From: a bacterium
Lineage (GTDB): Bacteria > Patescibacteriota > Microgenomatia > UBA1406 > GWC2-37-13
DNA length: 64,000 nucleotides
Assembly: GCA_021789995.1 (NCBI GenBank)
Contig: JAJYIQ010000001.1
Coordinates: 434,001 to 498,000, forward strand
Reading direction: 5' to 3'
In this document: positions 35,325 through 41,784 of the stretch, piece by piece
How positions within the stretch are numbered: the first letter of the stretch is position 1
Layout of the letters: every line of letters begins with the position of its first letter
The notes under the pieces: generated by a model
Told to the model about the DNA's origin: nothing
The model's input: the letters and a program-made list of their open reading frames with translations, nothing else
Database searches by the model: none
Program-made: the position numbers and the translations under genes

Positions 35325-36578
35325 CTATGTAAAATACAGCTCTTCCAAATCCTTAACTCCCCCAAACGCTACCCGGTCGATAACAATATCCCGCGCTTCC
35401 ATCATCAATGCCGGCGTAATCACAAATTCGCCATACTTGTCGTTAATTGAATCCAGCGCATCGGAAACTTTCTTCTTCTTATCAGTATCCATTTCAAACA
35501 AACTGACTTGGGAATTTTTATTGGTAGCAAGATCATAGCAGCTGACCGACAATTTGGTCACTACTTTTCTCTCCGAACGCTGATTGAAAACCCATATTGC
35601 CTTCGTGAACAATTCCTGTGTTGTATACATCGGTTGATTAACTTTTCTTCCCCGGTGCCAGAAAGTCCAATCGTCATAAACGCAGGCGACGTGAATCCCC
35701 ATCGCCGCCTGTCCCGAATGCCGCAATCGCCGGCCCATCTTTTCACACAACTTCATCAGGATCCGCGCCAGCTCTTCCCGGTTGCCCGTCTTTTTTCCCA
35801 GAGCATAATCCTGGCCGTAGCTTTTGCGGGCAAACTCCACGTCATCCATTTCCCATCCCCGCAGCCGCCAATACCAGTGGTGGCCAACAATGCTTTGGAA
35901 AACCTGTTTTCTTAAAACAATCTCCGGCGCCGCCAAAAACTGCAATGGAGTAAAAATTCCGGCAACGTTCAACCGCGCTTCATAGCGGGTATTGATACCG
36001 TTCAGGTCCGTCAATTTTATTTGACCATAAACTTTTTCCAGGTTTTGATAATCGATGACGTCCAGCCCGTCGGGCTTATGGAGGGAAGCGGCCAGTTTGG
36101 CCAAAAACCGGTTCGGGGCGATGCCGACATTGCACGATATCCATTCGCCGATTTCCTTGCGGAAACGCGCTTTAATCTCCATTCCGATTTCCGTCAAACT
36201 CCGTTTTAAATAGTTGTCCATTCCCGTAAAGTCGATGACGACTTCGTCGATCGATTTGGGGACGACGACCGGCGAATAATCGCGGCAGATGTTTTTGAAT
36301 TTGATATGGACGTCACGCACCAGATTGGGGTCAGGATCGCGAACGATCACGTTGCGGCAGATCAGCCGGGCATCGCGGACGCTCATCCCCACTTTTATCC
36401 CCAGTTTTTTAGCTTCGATTGACGGCGAGATGACGCAGCCGCCCGGAGAAACATAAGCGGCAATGACCAATGGTTTGCCGCGAAGATGCATATTGGCCTG
36501 CTGCTCGACAGTCGCGAAGCAGGAATTCAGGTCGATATGCATGATGCTCGGTTTGTTATGGTTAAGAAGCGCTCCCAT
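35325..36578 (-). CDS. dinB: Y-family DNA polymerase (DinB/UmuC type)
   Basis: 417 residues. HIDLNSCFATVEQ carries the first metal-binding Asp, KSIDEVVIDFTGM the acidic Asp-Glu pair of the palm, and YISCN-like WISCNVGIAPNRFLAKLAA the finger/palm segment. A helix-hairpin-helix region and little-finger domain follow. QVSLFEMD near residue 363 matches the beta-clamp binding motif QxSLF. It performs error-prone translesion synthesis. Its ATG overlaps the small upstream gene by 17 nt, and LexA-type operators lie upstream, so SOS control is expected. Confidence 0.93.
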   Translation of the reverse strand: MGALLNHNKPSIMHIDLNSCFATVEQQANMHLRGKPLVIAAYVSPGGCVISPSIEAKKLGIKVGMSVRDARLICRNVIVRDPDPNLVRDVHIKFKNICRDYSPVVVPKSIDEVVIDFTGMDNYLKRSLTEIGMEIKARFRKEIGEWISCNVGIAPNRFLAKLAASLHKPDGLDVIDYQNLEKVYGQIKLTDLNGINTRYEARLNVAGIFTPLQFLAAPEIVLRKQVFQSIVGHHWYWRLRGWEMDDVEFARKSYGQDYALGKKTGNREELARILMKLCEKMGRRLRHSGQAAMGIHVACVYDDWTFWHRGRKVNQPMYTTQELFTKAIWVFNQRSERKVVTKLSVSCYDLATNKNSQVSLFEMDTDKKKKVSDALDSINDKYGEFVITPALMMEARDIVIDRVAFGGVKDLEELYFT

Positions 36579-36822
36579 CGGTCACCTCCTCCAGTGTCCA
36601 ATGGAGATTGCCGCTGTCCAGATGCAGCCGGAAATCGGTCGCCCCATCGGTCACATGGAAAACGTGTAATACGTTTCGTCCCTGTCTGACCCGGTGATAA
36701 TACGTCAGTTTTTTTATTAGGAAATCTTTGCCTAGCCAGCGGATTTTGCGCGGCATGACAACGCCGGTTTCCCGGTTATAGCTGGCGACGACGCTGATTT
36801 TTTCGTTGATGATTTCGTTCAT
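36562..36822 (-). CDS. Small protein translated ahead of the SOS polymerase (DUF6504-like?)
   Basis: 86 residues from ATG 36822. The frame is open to 36948, but that upstream part overlaps a structured leader and reads as low-quality sequence, so the shorter start is preferred. The product is beta-rich: PRKIRWLGKDFLIKKLTYYH, then NVLHVFHVTDGATDFRLHLD and LHWTLEEVTDG. The spacing of tryptophans and the final W-x-L-E-x-V pattern recall DUF6504, small proteins that accompany Y-family polymerases in Actinobacteria, but that link is tentative. It overlaps dinB by 17 nt and may be a polymerase accessory factor. Confidence 0.7.
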   Translation of the reverse strand: MNEIINEKISVVASYNRETGVVMPRKIRWLGKDFLIKKLTYYHRVRQGRNVLHVFHVTDGATDFRLHLDSGNLHWTLEEVTDGSAS

Positions 36823-36830
36823 AATAGTGG

Positions 36831-36932
36831 CAGCAGGTGTCGCGCAGTGAAAAGGTTCCGCGAGAAGCGGATTTCCGGAGTTGCCGGAAGAGCCTCGCAG
36901 CGGAAGAGGTTCACAAGCGACGGAATCTGCTG
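36831..36932 (-). ncRNA. Candidate structured RNA leader of the SOS polymerase operon
   Basis: On the transcript strand an outer stem CAGCAG/CTGCTG continues inward with GTCGC/GCGAC and GTGAA/TTCAC. It encloses three hairpins: CCTC/GAGG (36909-36893), TTCCGG/CCGGAA with a 5-nt loop (36889-36873) and CCGC/GCGG with a 5-nt loop (36870-36858). The whole is a cloverleaf-like four-way junction of about 100 nt lying between the operators and the start codon of the small gene. All pairings were read directly from the sequence. No known riboswitch or RNA family is recognised. Confidence 0.55.
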
Positions 36933-36952
36933 TAATTCTATTTATCAACGTG

Positions 36953-36991
36953 GTGAACCATTGTTTACCAGTGTAGTAAACATTTGTTCAC
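36953..36991. promoter_or_regulatory. Paired LexA-type operators between dinB operon and SRAP gene
   Basis: GTGAACCATTGTTTACC (36953-36969, plus strand) and AGTAAACATTTGTTCAC (36975-36991, the reverse complement orientation) match the two copies before lexA. The centres are 22 bp apart, about two helical turns, as in the lexA promoter (23 bp). They lie between the divergent units and overlap the -35 region of the SRAP promoter. Confidence 0.75.
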
Positions 36992-37011
36992 TTTTCAAGA
37001 GGCATTTGTAG

Positions 37012-37023
37012 TATAATTTTTTC
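37012..37023 (+). promoter_or_regulatory. -10 box of the SRAP gene, leaderless type
   Basis: TATAAT (37012-37017), ATG 6 nt downstream. The -35 region is poorly conserved (TTCACT at 36987, 19-nt spacing) and sits inside the second operator. Confidence 0.55.
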
Positions 37024-37680
37024 ATGTGCGGACGGTACCAGTTCAATTTCAAAAATAAGGATGAGTTCCGGAAGCGCTATGATATCGGCAGCGAATTCCC
37101 TTACAGCGAGATCAAAACGCGCTACAATATCACCCCCGGCACGCCGATGCCTGTCGTCACCCGCCACAGCCCGAACGCAGTGGAAATCATGCTCTGGGGA
37201 ATGATACCGGAATGGGATAAGTCGGATAAACCGAGAGGGTTTATCAACCTGCGCGATGATACCGTCGCCAACAAACCGTGGGCATGGAAATACCTGCGTT
37301 TCCAGCGCTGCCTGGTACCCGCAAGCGGTTTTTACGAATGGAAAAAAACTGCCGATGAAAAAATTCCTTATTATTTTCATCTGCCCGGTGCCAATTATTT
37401 TTCCTTTGCCGGATTATATAACGAGTGGCGGGACAAAAAAACATATACCATCATTACCACTTCCCCCAGCCCGCTTATGAAACCGATCCATAACCGCATG
37501 CCGGTGATATTGACAAAAGAAGAAGAAAAACAATGGCTTAACCCGGATGAAACGGAAGTGGATAAGCTAAAAATATTTTTGAAGCCTTATCGAGGCAAAA
37601 TGGATGCCTATCCAATCTCGCGTCGAATAAATAGCCCTATCAACAATAATGCAGAAATTATTAAACCAATAGATAGCTAA
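37024..37680 (+). CDS. yedK: SOS response-associated peptidase (SRAP/YedK-HMCES family)
   Basis: 218 residues. The N-terminal MCGRY exposes Cys2 after Met removal. In YedK and HMCES this cysteine crosslinks to abasic sites in single-stranded DNA, shielding them. Other conserved parts are the NLRDDTV segment, RCLVPASGFYEW with the active-site Glu, and IHNRMPVIL with the conserved His. Usual SRAP length. The gene shares the double operator with the divergent polymerase operon, so abasic-site protection and translesion synthesis appear to be induced together. Confidence 0.94.
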   Translation: MCGRYQFNFKNKDEFRKRYDIGSEFPYSEIKTRYNITPGTPMPVVTRHSPNAVEIMLWGMIPEWDKSDKPRGFINLRDDTVANKPWAWKYLRFQRCLVPASGFYEWKKTADEKIPYYFHLPGANYFSFAGLYNEWRDKKTYTIITTSPSPLMKPIHNRMPVILTKEEEKQWLNPDETEVDKLKIFLKPYRGKMDAYPISRRINSPINNNAEIIKPIDS

Positions 37681-37684
37681 TCTA

Positions 37685-37798
37685 CAAAGCGCAGCAATGC
37701 GTATTTTTGTCACCGATCACTTGCGCTCGTAAACTCCGTGCACATTACCTTTACGCGTTTCGCATTGAGAGGCGATAAAAATACACATGCGAGCTTTG
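37685..37798. repeat. Palindromic element between convergent genes
   Basis: CAAAGCGCAGCAATGCGTAT (from 37685, continuing TTTTGTC) is an imperfect inverted copy of the arm 37774-37798 (GATAAAAATACACATGCGAG, continuing CTTTG). About 60 nt lie between the arms. It fills most of the gap between the SRAP gene and the CoA-binding gene. Confidence 0.6.
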
Positions 37799-37815
37799 AA
37801 AATACGACAGTCTTC

Positions 37816-38190
37816 TTACCATATTTTATTCGTTTTCATGAAGCACGCCCGGGCCGTGACATTCATTCCGTCGCTTTTGGCTTTATCGATTGCCTCGTCT
37901 GATTCCGTTCCCGGCTGCATCCAGATATTTTTTACTCCCAATTCATGACATTCGTCAACAATTTTAGCGGTAACGGCCGGCGGGACAACAATGATCACCA
38001 AGTCAGGTACTTTAGACAGGCTTTTTAACTGCGGATAAACTTCCTGCCCTAAAATATTTCCCCCTTTCGGATTGATACCAACAACGTTATAGCCGGAATT
38101 TAAAAGATCCCGGAAAATTTTATGCCCGTATTTCTCCGGATCGGCCGACACCCCGACGACAGCAATGTATTTGCCTTTAAAGTTGTCCAT
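37816..38190 (-). CDS. CoA-binding domain protein (YccU-like)
   Basis: 124 residues, a single Rossmann-like CoA_binding domain: YIAVVGVSADPEKYGHKIFRDLLNSGY at the N-terminus, a VVGINPKGG strand-turn and VDECHELGVKNIWMQPGTESDEAI near the C-terminus. It matches the YccU family, which binds CoA but has no known reaction. There is a TATATT box 7 nt before the ATG, so the mRNA may be leaderless. Confidence 0.87.
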   Translation of the reverse strand: MDNFKGKYIAVVGVSADPEKYGHKIFRDLLNSGYNVVGINPKGGNILGQEVYPQLKSLSKVPDLVIIVVPPAVTAKIVDECHELGVKNIWMQPGTESDEAIDKAKSDGMNVTARACFMKTNKIW

Positions 38191-38280
38191 AATTATTAAT
38201 ATATTTTATGCCGCTGTGGGGTATCGGCAAAATACAGTAGTTTATCTATTCAGCGCCCATATACTGTATATGCTTGAATA

Positions 38281-38473
38281 AATCTACGAAATACCGATAA
38301 TTTTCACGCCGGCTTTTTTACACCATCGGCCATCACCTTCATTAAACCCTTATCCGATCGCCCCAAATCAGGCTATAACCGTCCTTAACTATCAGCTGAA
38401 CCAATGCATTAGCATCACGACAGTATTTCTCCCCAACCTCATTGGCTGAGTAAAACACGCAGATTGTTTTCAT
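38281..38473 (-). pseudogene. Broken LOG-family (lysine decarboxylase-like) gene remnant
   Basis: From ATG 38473 the minus strand encodes MKTICVFYSANEVGEKYCRD and continues ANALVQLIVKDGYSLIWGD before going out of frame. A second frame continues with SDKGLMKVMADGVKK and a third with KAGVKIIGIS, after which homology stops. Together these give the N-terminal part of a LOG/TIGR00730-type protein (cytokinin-activating or nucleotide-sugar hydrolase family). With two frameshifts and loss of the C-terminal half, including the PGGxGTxxE region, it must be inactive. A sequencing error would not explain the missing end. Confidence 0.7.
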
Positions 38474-38509
38474 GTAAAGATTATAACAAAAGTATCGGAT
38501 TGAAATTTT

Positions 38510-38977
38510 TTAACCCAAGATCAATTCGTAAAAATACCTGTTTTCTTTCTGTTCTTTTCGGATAAAACCGTTTTTTTCATAAAATCGGTGGGCACGGTGC
38601 ATGAGTACATGAGTATTCAAAACAATCTTGTTAAAACCGTATAATCTGACATGTAATAAAGCTGTGTTCAGCAATTCCTGACCCAATCCGCTTCCGTGAT
38701 AATTCACCAATACAAACATCCGGTTCAATTTGGCAACGTTATTCCCCAGATCCCGGACAGCCACGGTGCCAACTAACTTTCCGTCTTTTACCGCTATCCA
38801 GAACTTTCCTTTTCCTGAGTAGATCTGCCTGATTTTGTCTAAATCCTCGTCGTCTATCGGTAATGTTTTCCGGTCAATCACATCTATATCGGCGAGTGTA
38901 GTGCCGATGACATTTTTTACCTGGTCGTTGTATTTTTCTTGGTATTCTTCAATGATAATACCTGAATTTTTGTCCAT
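38510..38977 (-). CDS. GNAT-family N-acetyltransferase
   Basis: 155 residues, a single GNAT fold. FWIAVKDGKLVGTVAVRDL forms the central beta strands, LNRMFVLVNYHGSGLGQELLNTAL holds the acetyl-CoA pyrophosphate loop (usually Q/RxxGxG/A, here YHGSGLG), and HRFYEKNGFIRKE is the conserved C-terminal motif B. The substrate cannot be told. It starts 7 nt after the tRNA-Ser gene on the same strand and may be transcribed from the tRNA promoter. Confidence 0.85.
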   Translation of the reverse strand: MDKNSGIIIEEYQEKYNDQVKNVIGTTLADIDVIDRKTLPIDDEDLDKIRQIYSGKGKFWIAVKDGKLVGTVAVRDLGNNVAKLNRMFVLVNYHGSGLGQELLNTALLHVRLYGFNKIVLNTHVLMHRAHRFYEKNGFIRKEQKENRYFYELILG

Positions 38978-38984
38978 ACTCCTG

Positions 38985-39071
38985 CGGAGAGGGAGGGATT
39001 CGAACCCTCGAAGACCTTGCGGCCTTACTAGTTTTCGAGACTAGCCGAATCAACCGCTCTCGCACCTCTCC
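38985..39071 (-). tRNA. tRNA-Ser (anticodon CGA)
   Basis: 87 nt. The acceptor stem GGAGAGG/CCTCTCC carries discriminator G. The anticodon arm CTAGT-CTCGAAA-ACTAG gives CGA, which reads the codon UCG. A long class II variable arm (AAGGCCGCAAGGTCTT) identifies it as serine, and the T arm is GAGGG-TTCGAAT-CCCTC. No CCA is encoded. The usual identity features of tRNA-Ser are present. Confidence 0.95.
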
Positions 39072-39155
39072 TGCAGCCTTAATTTTACCATAAACTCCTT
39101 ACTAAATTTATGCCGGCCGTTAATTTCTTACAGTTGATATTTTATTAATATAGTA

Positions 39156-39293
39156 TTGTGCCTATTGAACCGATTGAGCAAAGGAAGAAAACAATTCAAC
39201 TGGCTCACTTCCCTGTTCTTCCGGATGAGAAAATTGATCGGCCCGCAGGATGTCGAGGAAAAAATCGAAAAGGGCGAAGGCGGGATAATCTAA
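39156..39293 (+). CDS. Possible 45-residue basic protein
   Basis: TTG 39156 opens a frame reading MCLLNRLSKGRKQFNWLTSL and ending with GPQDVEEKIEKGEGGII at TAA 39293. It overlaps the 3' end of recF only at its border and lies in the gap before the tRNA. No family is recognised. It might be a gene fragment: the last 17 residues look like the tail of a longer protein. No Shine-Dalgarno site or convincing promoter. Low certainty. Confidence 0.25.
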   Translation: MCLLNRLSKGRKQFNWLTSLFFRMRKLIGPQDVEEKIEKGEGGII

Positions 39294-39294
39294 T

Positions 39295-40350
39295 TTACAG
39301 TTTTATCACCGTCTTCGGGACCTCGGTCAGTTCGAGGATTTCCGGCTCGGTCGTCGTCAATATCGTCTGGTATTTTTTGACGAGATCGAGAACAATTTTG
39401 CGGTTATGAAGATCCAGTTCGGAAAAAACGTCGTCAAGAAGAAGAATCGGTTTCTTTTTTTTGGTATCTACATACCAATGGATTTCGTTCATTTTCAGCC
39501 AGAAAACCGCCATCCGCTGCTCACTTCTGCTGCCATAATGATGAACGTCCTTATCGTCACCAGCCGGTGGATTGCCTTTCAGGAAAATCCGGAAATCATC
39601 CTTTTGCGGACCGATGACTGTCCGCCGGAAACGCTTTTCTTCCTCAAAAACATTGGCTAACCGGGATGACGTAAATTCATTCCTGTTATATACGATATAA
39701 AATACTTTTGCGTCCAGTTTTTGATGTTGATTGAGAAAATTGGCATACTCTTCTCTCGCCCGGGTAATATATTCTGCTTGCGTCACAAGATATTCGTCCC
39801 AAAATACCAACTCTTCTTGCAGCTGGACAACATCACGATGGGTTTCGAGAATCTTATTACGTTTGCGCAAAGCATTATCATAATTAACCAGCCGTTTTTT
39901 GTATTCCAAATCATACGAACTGATCAATCGGTTGAAATAATCACGACGGACAGAAGGCGGTCCGGTAATGATCTCAATTTGCTCCGGAGCAAAAAGGACG
40001 GTTTTTGTCTGCTCGGCCAGATACTGAAAATGTTTTTTGTGCGTTTTATTGACAAAAAAACTTTTCTCCACTCCTACCTGATTTTTTAATAAAACGATTC
40101 TGAATTGAAAATTGTCATCACCCAGATTAAACGCTCCCTCGACAAAACAGTCGTTTTGACCAAGATAAATCAATTCTTCTTCCTTTTCTTCCCGGAATCC
40201 TTGGCCGGTGATCAAAAAATGACTTCCTTCCAGCAGATTTGTTTTTCCCCGGGCGTTCTCACCGATAACCACCGTCAAAAACGGGTTGAAATTAAAACTC
40301 TCCTGCTCAAAGTTACGAAAATTATGAAAATGAATGTTCTTAAGCAGCAT
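39295..40350 (-). CDS. recF: DNA replication and repair protein RecF
   Basis: 351 residues. N-terminal ABC-type ATPase: Walker A GENARGKTN (about 29-37) after the HFHNFRNFE strand, a RecF-type signature region, and the C-terminal Walker B LLLDDVFSELDLHNRK with the D-loop. It loads RecA at gapped DNA with RecO and RecR. It is usually next to dnaA and dnaN, but here it follows the UMP kinase-methyltransferase gene. The gap between them (40351-40370) consists of ACAGATT-type repeats. Confidence 0.94.
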   Translation of the reverse strand: MLLKNIHFHNFRNFEQESFNFNPFLTVVIGENARGKTNLLEGSHFLITGQGFREEKEEELIYLGQNDCFVEGAFNLGDDNFQFRIVLLKNQVGVEKSFFVNKTHKKHFQYLAEQTKTVLFAPEQIEIITGPPSVRRDYFNRLISSYDLEYKKRLVNYDNALRKRNKILETHRDVVQLQEELVFWDEYLVTQAEYITRAREEYANFLNQHQKLDAKVFYIVYNRNEFTSSRLANVFEEEKRFRRTVIGPQKDDFRIFLKGNPPAGDDKDVHHYGSRSEQRMAVFWLKMNEIHWYVDTKKKKPILLLDDVFSELDLHNRKIVLDLVKKYQTILTTTEPEILELTEVPKTVIKL

Positions 40351-40351
40351 A

Positions 40352-40391
40352 AAATCTGTGCAATCTGTTATTAATCTGTGGAATCTGCGTG
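40352..40391. repeat. ACAGATT short repeats at the kinase-methyltransferase 3' end
   Basis: On the minus strand three close copies of (C)ACAGATT (CCACAGATT, AACAGATT, GCACAGATT) run from the last codons of the fusion gene to the recF start. The repeat supplies the C-terminal HADSTD residues and the stop. Confidence 0.6.
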
Positions 40392-41717
40392 CTTTTTCTT
40401 CAATAGGAATTTCGTCTCGAAAAATGAGGGCAGCCGGATAATCTGATTGCGGACAATGGTGATATTATCAAACGAGGAAAAAACTTTCTGCCAGTATTTT
40501 TTGGGGAAAAAAGAAATATTGGAAAAATCAAAGCGATGGAAAACTTTGATCCAGACATTTTCCCGGGTGTAGATTTTGTGGAGAATGTATTTTTTTGATA
40601 CCCGGACCGTCTCTTCGACCGCTTTTTTTATCTTCGACCTCTCCAGCCGCTGCAGTAGATCATAGCTGACGACCAAATCAAACCGGTTATCTTCGTAGGG
40701 TAAATTTGTCGCATCGCCTTTTTTCATGTACGGTTTTACTTTTGGACTGGCGATCTCCAAAGCATACTGGGAGATATCAACGCCATAGGCTTCGACTCCC
40801 AAAACCCGCAGGGCATGAACCAATCGACCTGTGCCACAGCCGACTTCCAGACAGATCTTCGGGTTAAGAAATATTTTAATCGTCAGGGCCCGGTAGAAAT
40901 TGGCGGCGTAATGGAAAAGTTTGCCCGGTAATGATTCCGCGTGAGCAAAACGGTGGCCGCCTTTTTTGCCGGTGTAATATTCCCGGTCATAATAACTGGC
41001 GTCAATCTGAAACGGCATGATCACCGTGCCCTTAAACGCCTCCCCTTCCAGTATTTTTTTAAGGTTGTCAAAATCATGGCCGTTGGTGACGATCACCGTC
41101 AATCCCAGTTTCTTGGCGAGTTTGGTGGCAATCGGATCAAACGGGGAATTTAAACCCGGCGTCCATTTGTCACCAACCAGTTTCTGCATCTCATCCCAGG
41201 TAATTCTTTTAATTGGCTTGGCGTCTTTATATTTATTAGGGTCCTTGTCATACACCCAGTCAATGTTGCTTAAATTAATGATCACTTGCGCGCCATAATC
41301 CTGAGCCAATTTGACGGCGTCAAAATCAGTCGACCAGCCCGGTTTCCAGCCGGCGCCGACGACAACCGGTTCTTTCCAGTTCCGCAATTTTTTGTCATAA
41401 TTTTCGATGATCCGGGGAGTAGCAATATCCTGAAAGATTGTTCTTAATAGATGGGCGTTGACACGGGTGACATGGATTGCCAACCAGTCCAAATCTTCAT
41501 TACTGACGTTGCCGATGACAGTTTTAGCCGCATCCCGGTAATTACGCATCACCCGGCCGCCACCAATGACCAAAAAGAACCGTTTTCCCTTGATGACTTC
41601 CTCCCGAATGACTTTATTGAGTTTTGTCAGAAAATCAGTATCGATTCCGCCGTTGGGAACCACTAAGCTGCCGCCGACAGAGAGAATAATCGGCGGTTCT
41701 TTTTGGTTGAAAATCAT
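40371..41717 (-). CDS. Fusion: archaeal-type UMP kinase plus class I methyltransferase
   Basis: 448 residues. Residues 1 to about 233 form an amino-acid-kinase fold like archaeal-type UMP kinase (PyrH): SVGGSLVVPNGGID, FLVIGGGRVMRNYRD, VVGAGWKPGWSTDFDAV, NLSNIDWVYDKDP and SPFDPIATKLAKKL. After a linker, residues from about 265 form a SAM-dependent methyltransferase with motif I EVGCGTGRL (291-299), GVDIS and FDLVVSYDLLQRLE. UMP kinase makes UDP. The methyltransferase target is unknown. The kinase may be essential if it is the only PyrH. Its promoter is TTGATT (41762-41757), 17 nt, TATAAT (41739-41734), interlocked with the divergent one. Confidence 0.82.
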   Translation of the reverse strand: MIFNQKEPPIILSVGGSLVVPNGGIDTDFLTKLNKVIREEVIKGKRFFLVIGGGRVMRNYRDAAKTVIGNVSNEDLDWLAIHVTRVNAHLLRTIFQDIATPRIIENYDKKLRNWKEPVVVGAGWKPGWSTDFDAVKLAQDYGAQVIINLSNIDWVYDKDPNKYKDAKPIKRITWDEMQKLVGDKWTPGLNSPFDPIATKLAKKLGLTVIVTNGHDFDNLKKILEGEAFKGTVIMPFQIDASYYDREYYTGKKGGHRFAHAESLPGKLFHYAANFYRALTIKIFLNPKICLEVGCGTGRLVHALRVLGVEAYGVDISQYALEIASPKVKPYMKKGDATNLPYEDNRFDLVVSYDLLQRLERSKIKKAVEETVRVSKKYILHKIYTRENVWIKVFHRFDFSNISFFPKKYWQKVFSSFDNITIVRNQIIRLPSFFETKFLLKKKHADSTD

Positions 41718-41733
41718 ATGAAATAATCAATTA

Positions 41734-41784
41734 ATTATAGCCGAAATTTTGACAATAATCAATCAGTCCGGTACAATTTCCAGC
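41734..41784. promoter_or_regulatory. Interlocked divergent promoters
   Basis: Plus strand: TTGACA (41749-41754), 17 nt, TACAAT (41772-41777), ATG 7 nt on. Minus strand: TTGATT (41762-41757), 17 nt, TATAAT (41739-41734). The two -35 boxes are 2 bp apart inside each other's spacers, so polymerase cannot occupy both at once. Confidence 0.7.

Noticed and set aside
36831-36932. The structured leader as a tRNA or integron attC site
   Set aside because: No anticodon arm or T-arm consensus is present and the outer stem is too long. The attC core sites (RYYYAAC and GTTRRRY) are absent and no integrase is nearby.
36562-36948. The full 128-residue open frame as the real protein
   Set aside because: Codons upstream of ATG 36822 coincide with the paired arms of the structured leader and give no plausible fold, while the conserved-looking domain begins after ATG 36822.
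38255-38275. CATATACTGTATATG near-palindrome as a LexA site
   Set aside because: It does not match the GTGAAC-N5-GTTTAC operator found before the SOS genes and sits between a pseudogene and a gene with no damage link.
39158-39409. Open frame of 83 codons antisense to the end of recF
   Set aside because: Most of it is the complement of recF. Only a different frame, from 39156 to 39293, has any claim to be a gene.
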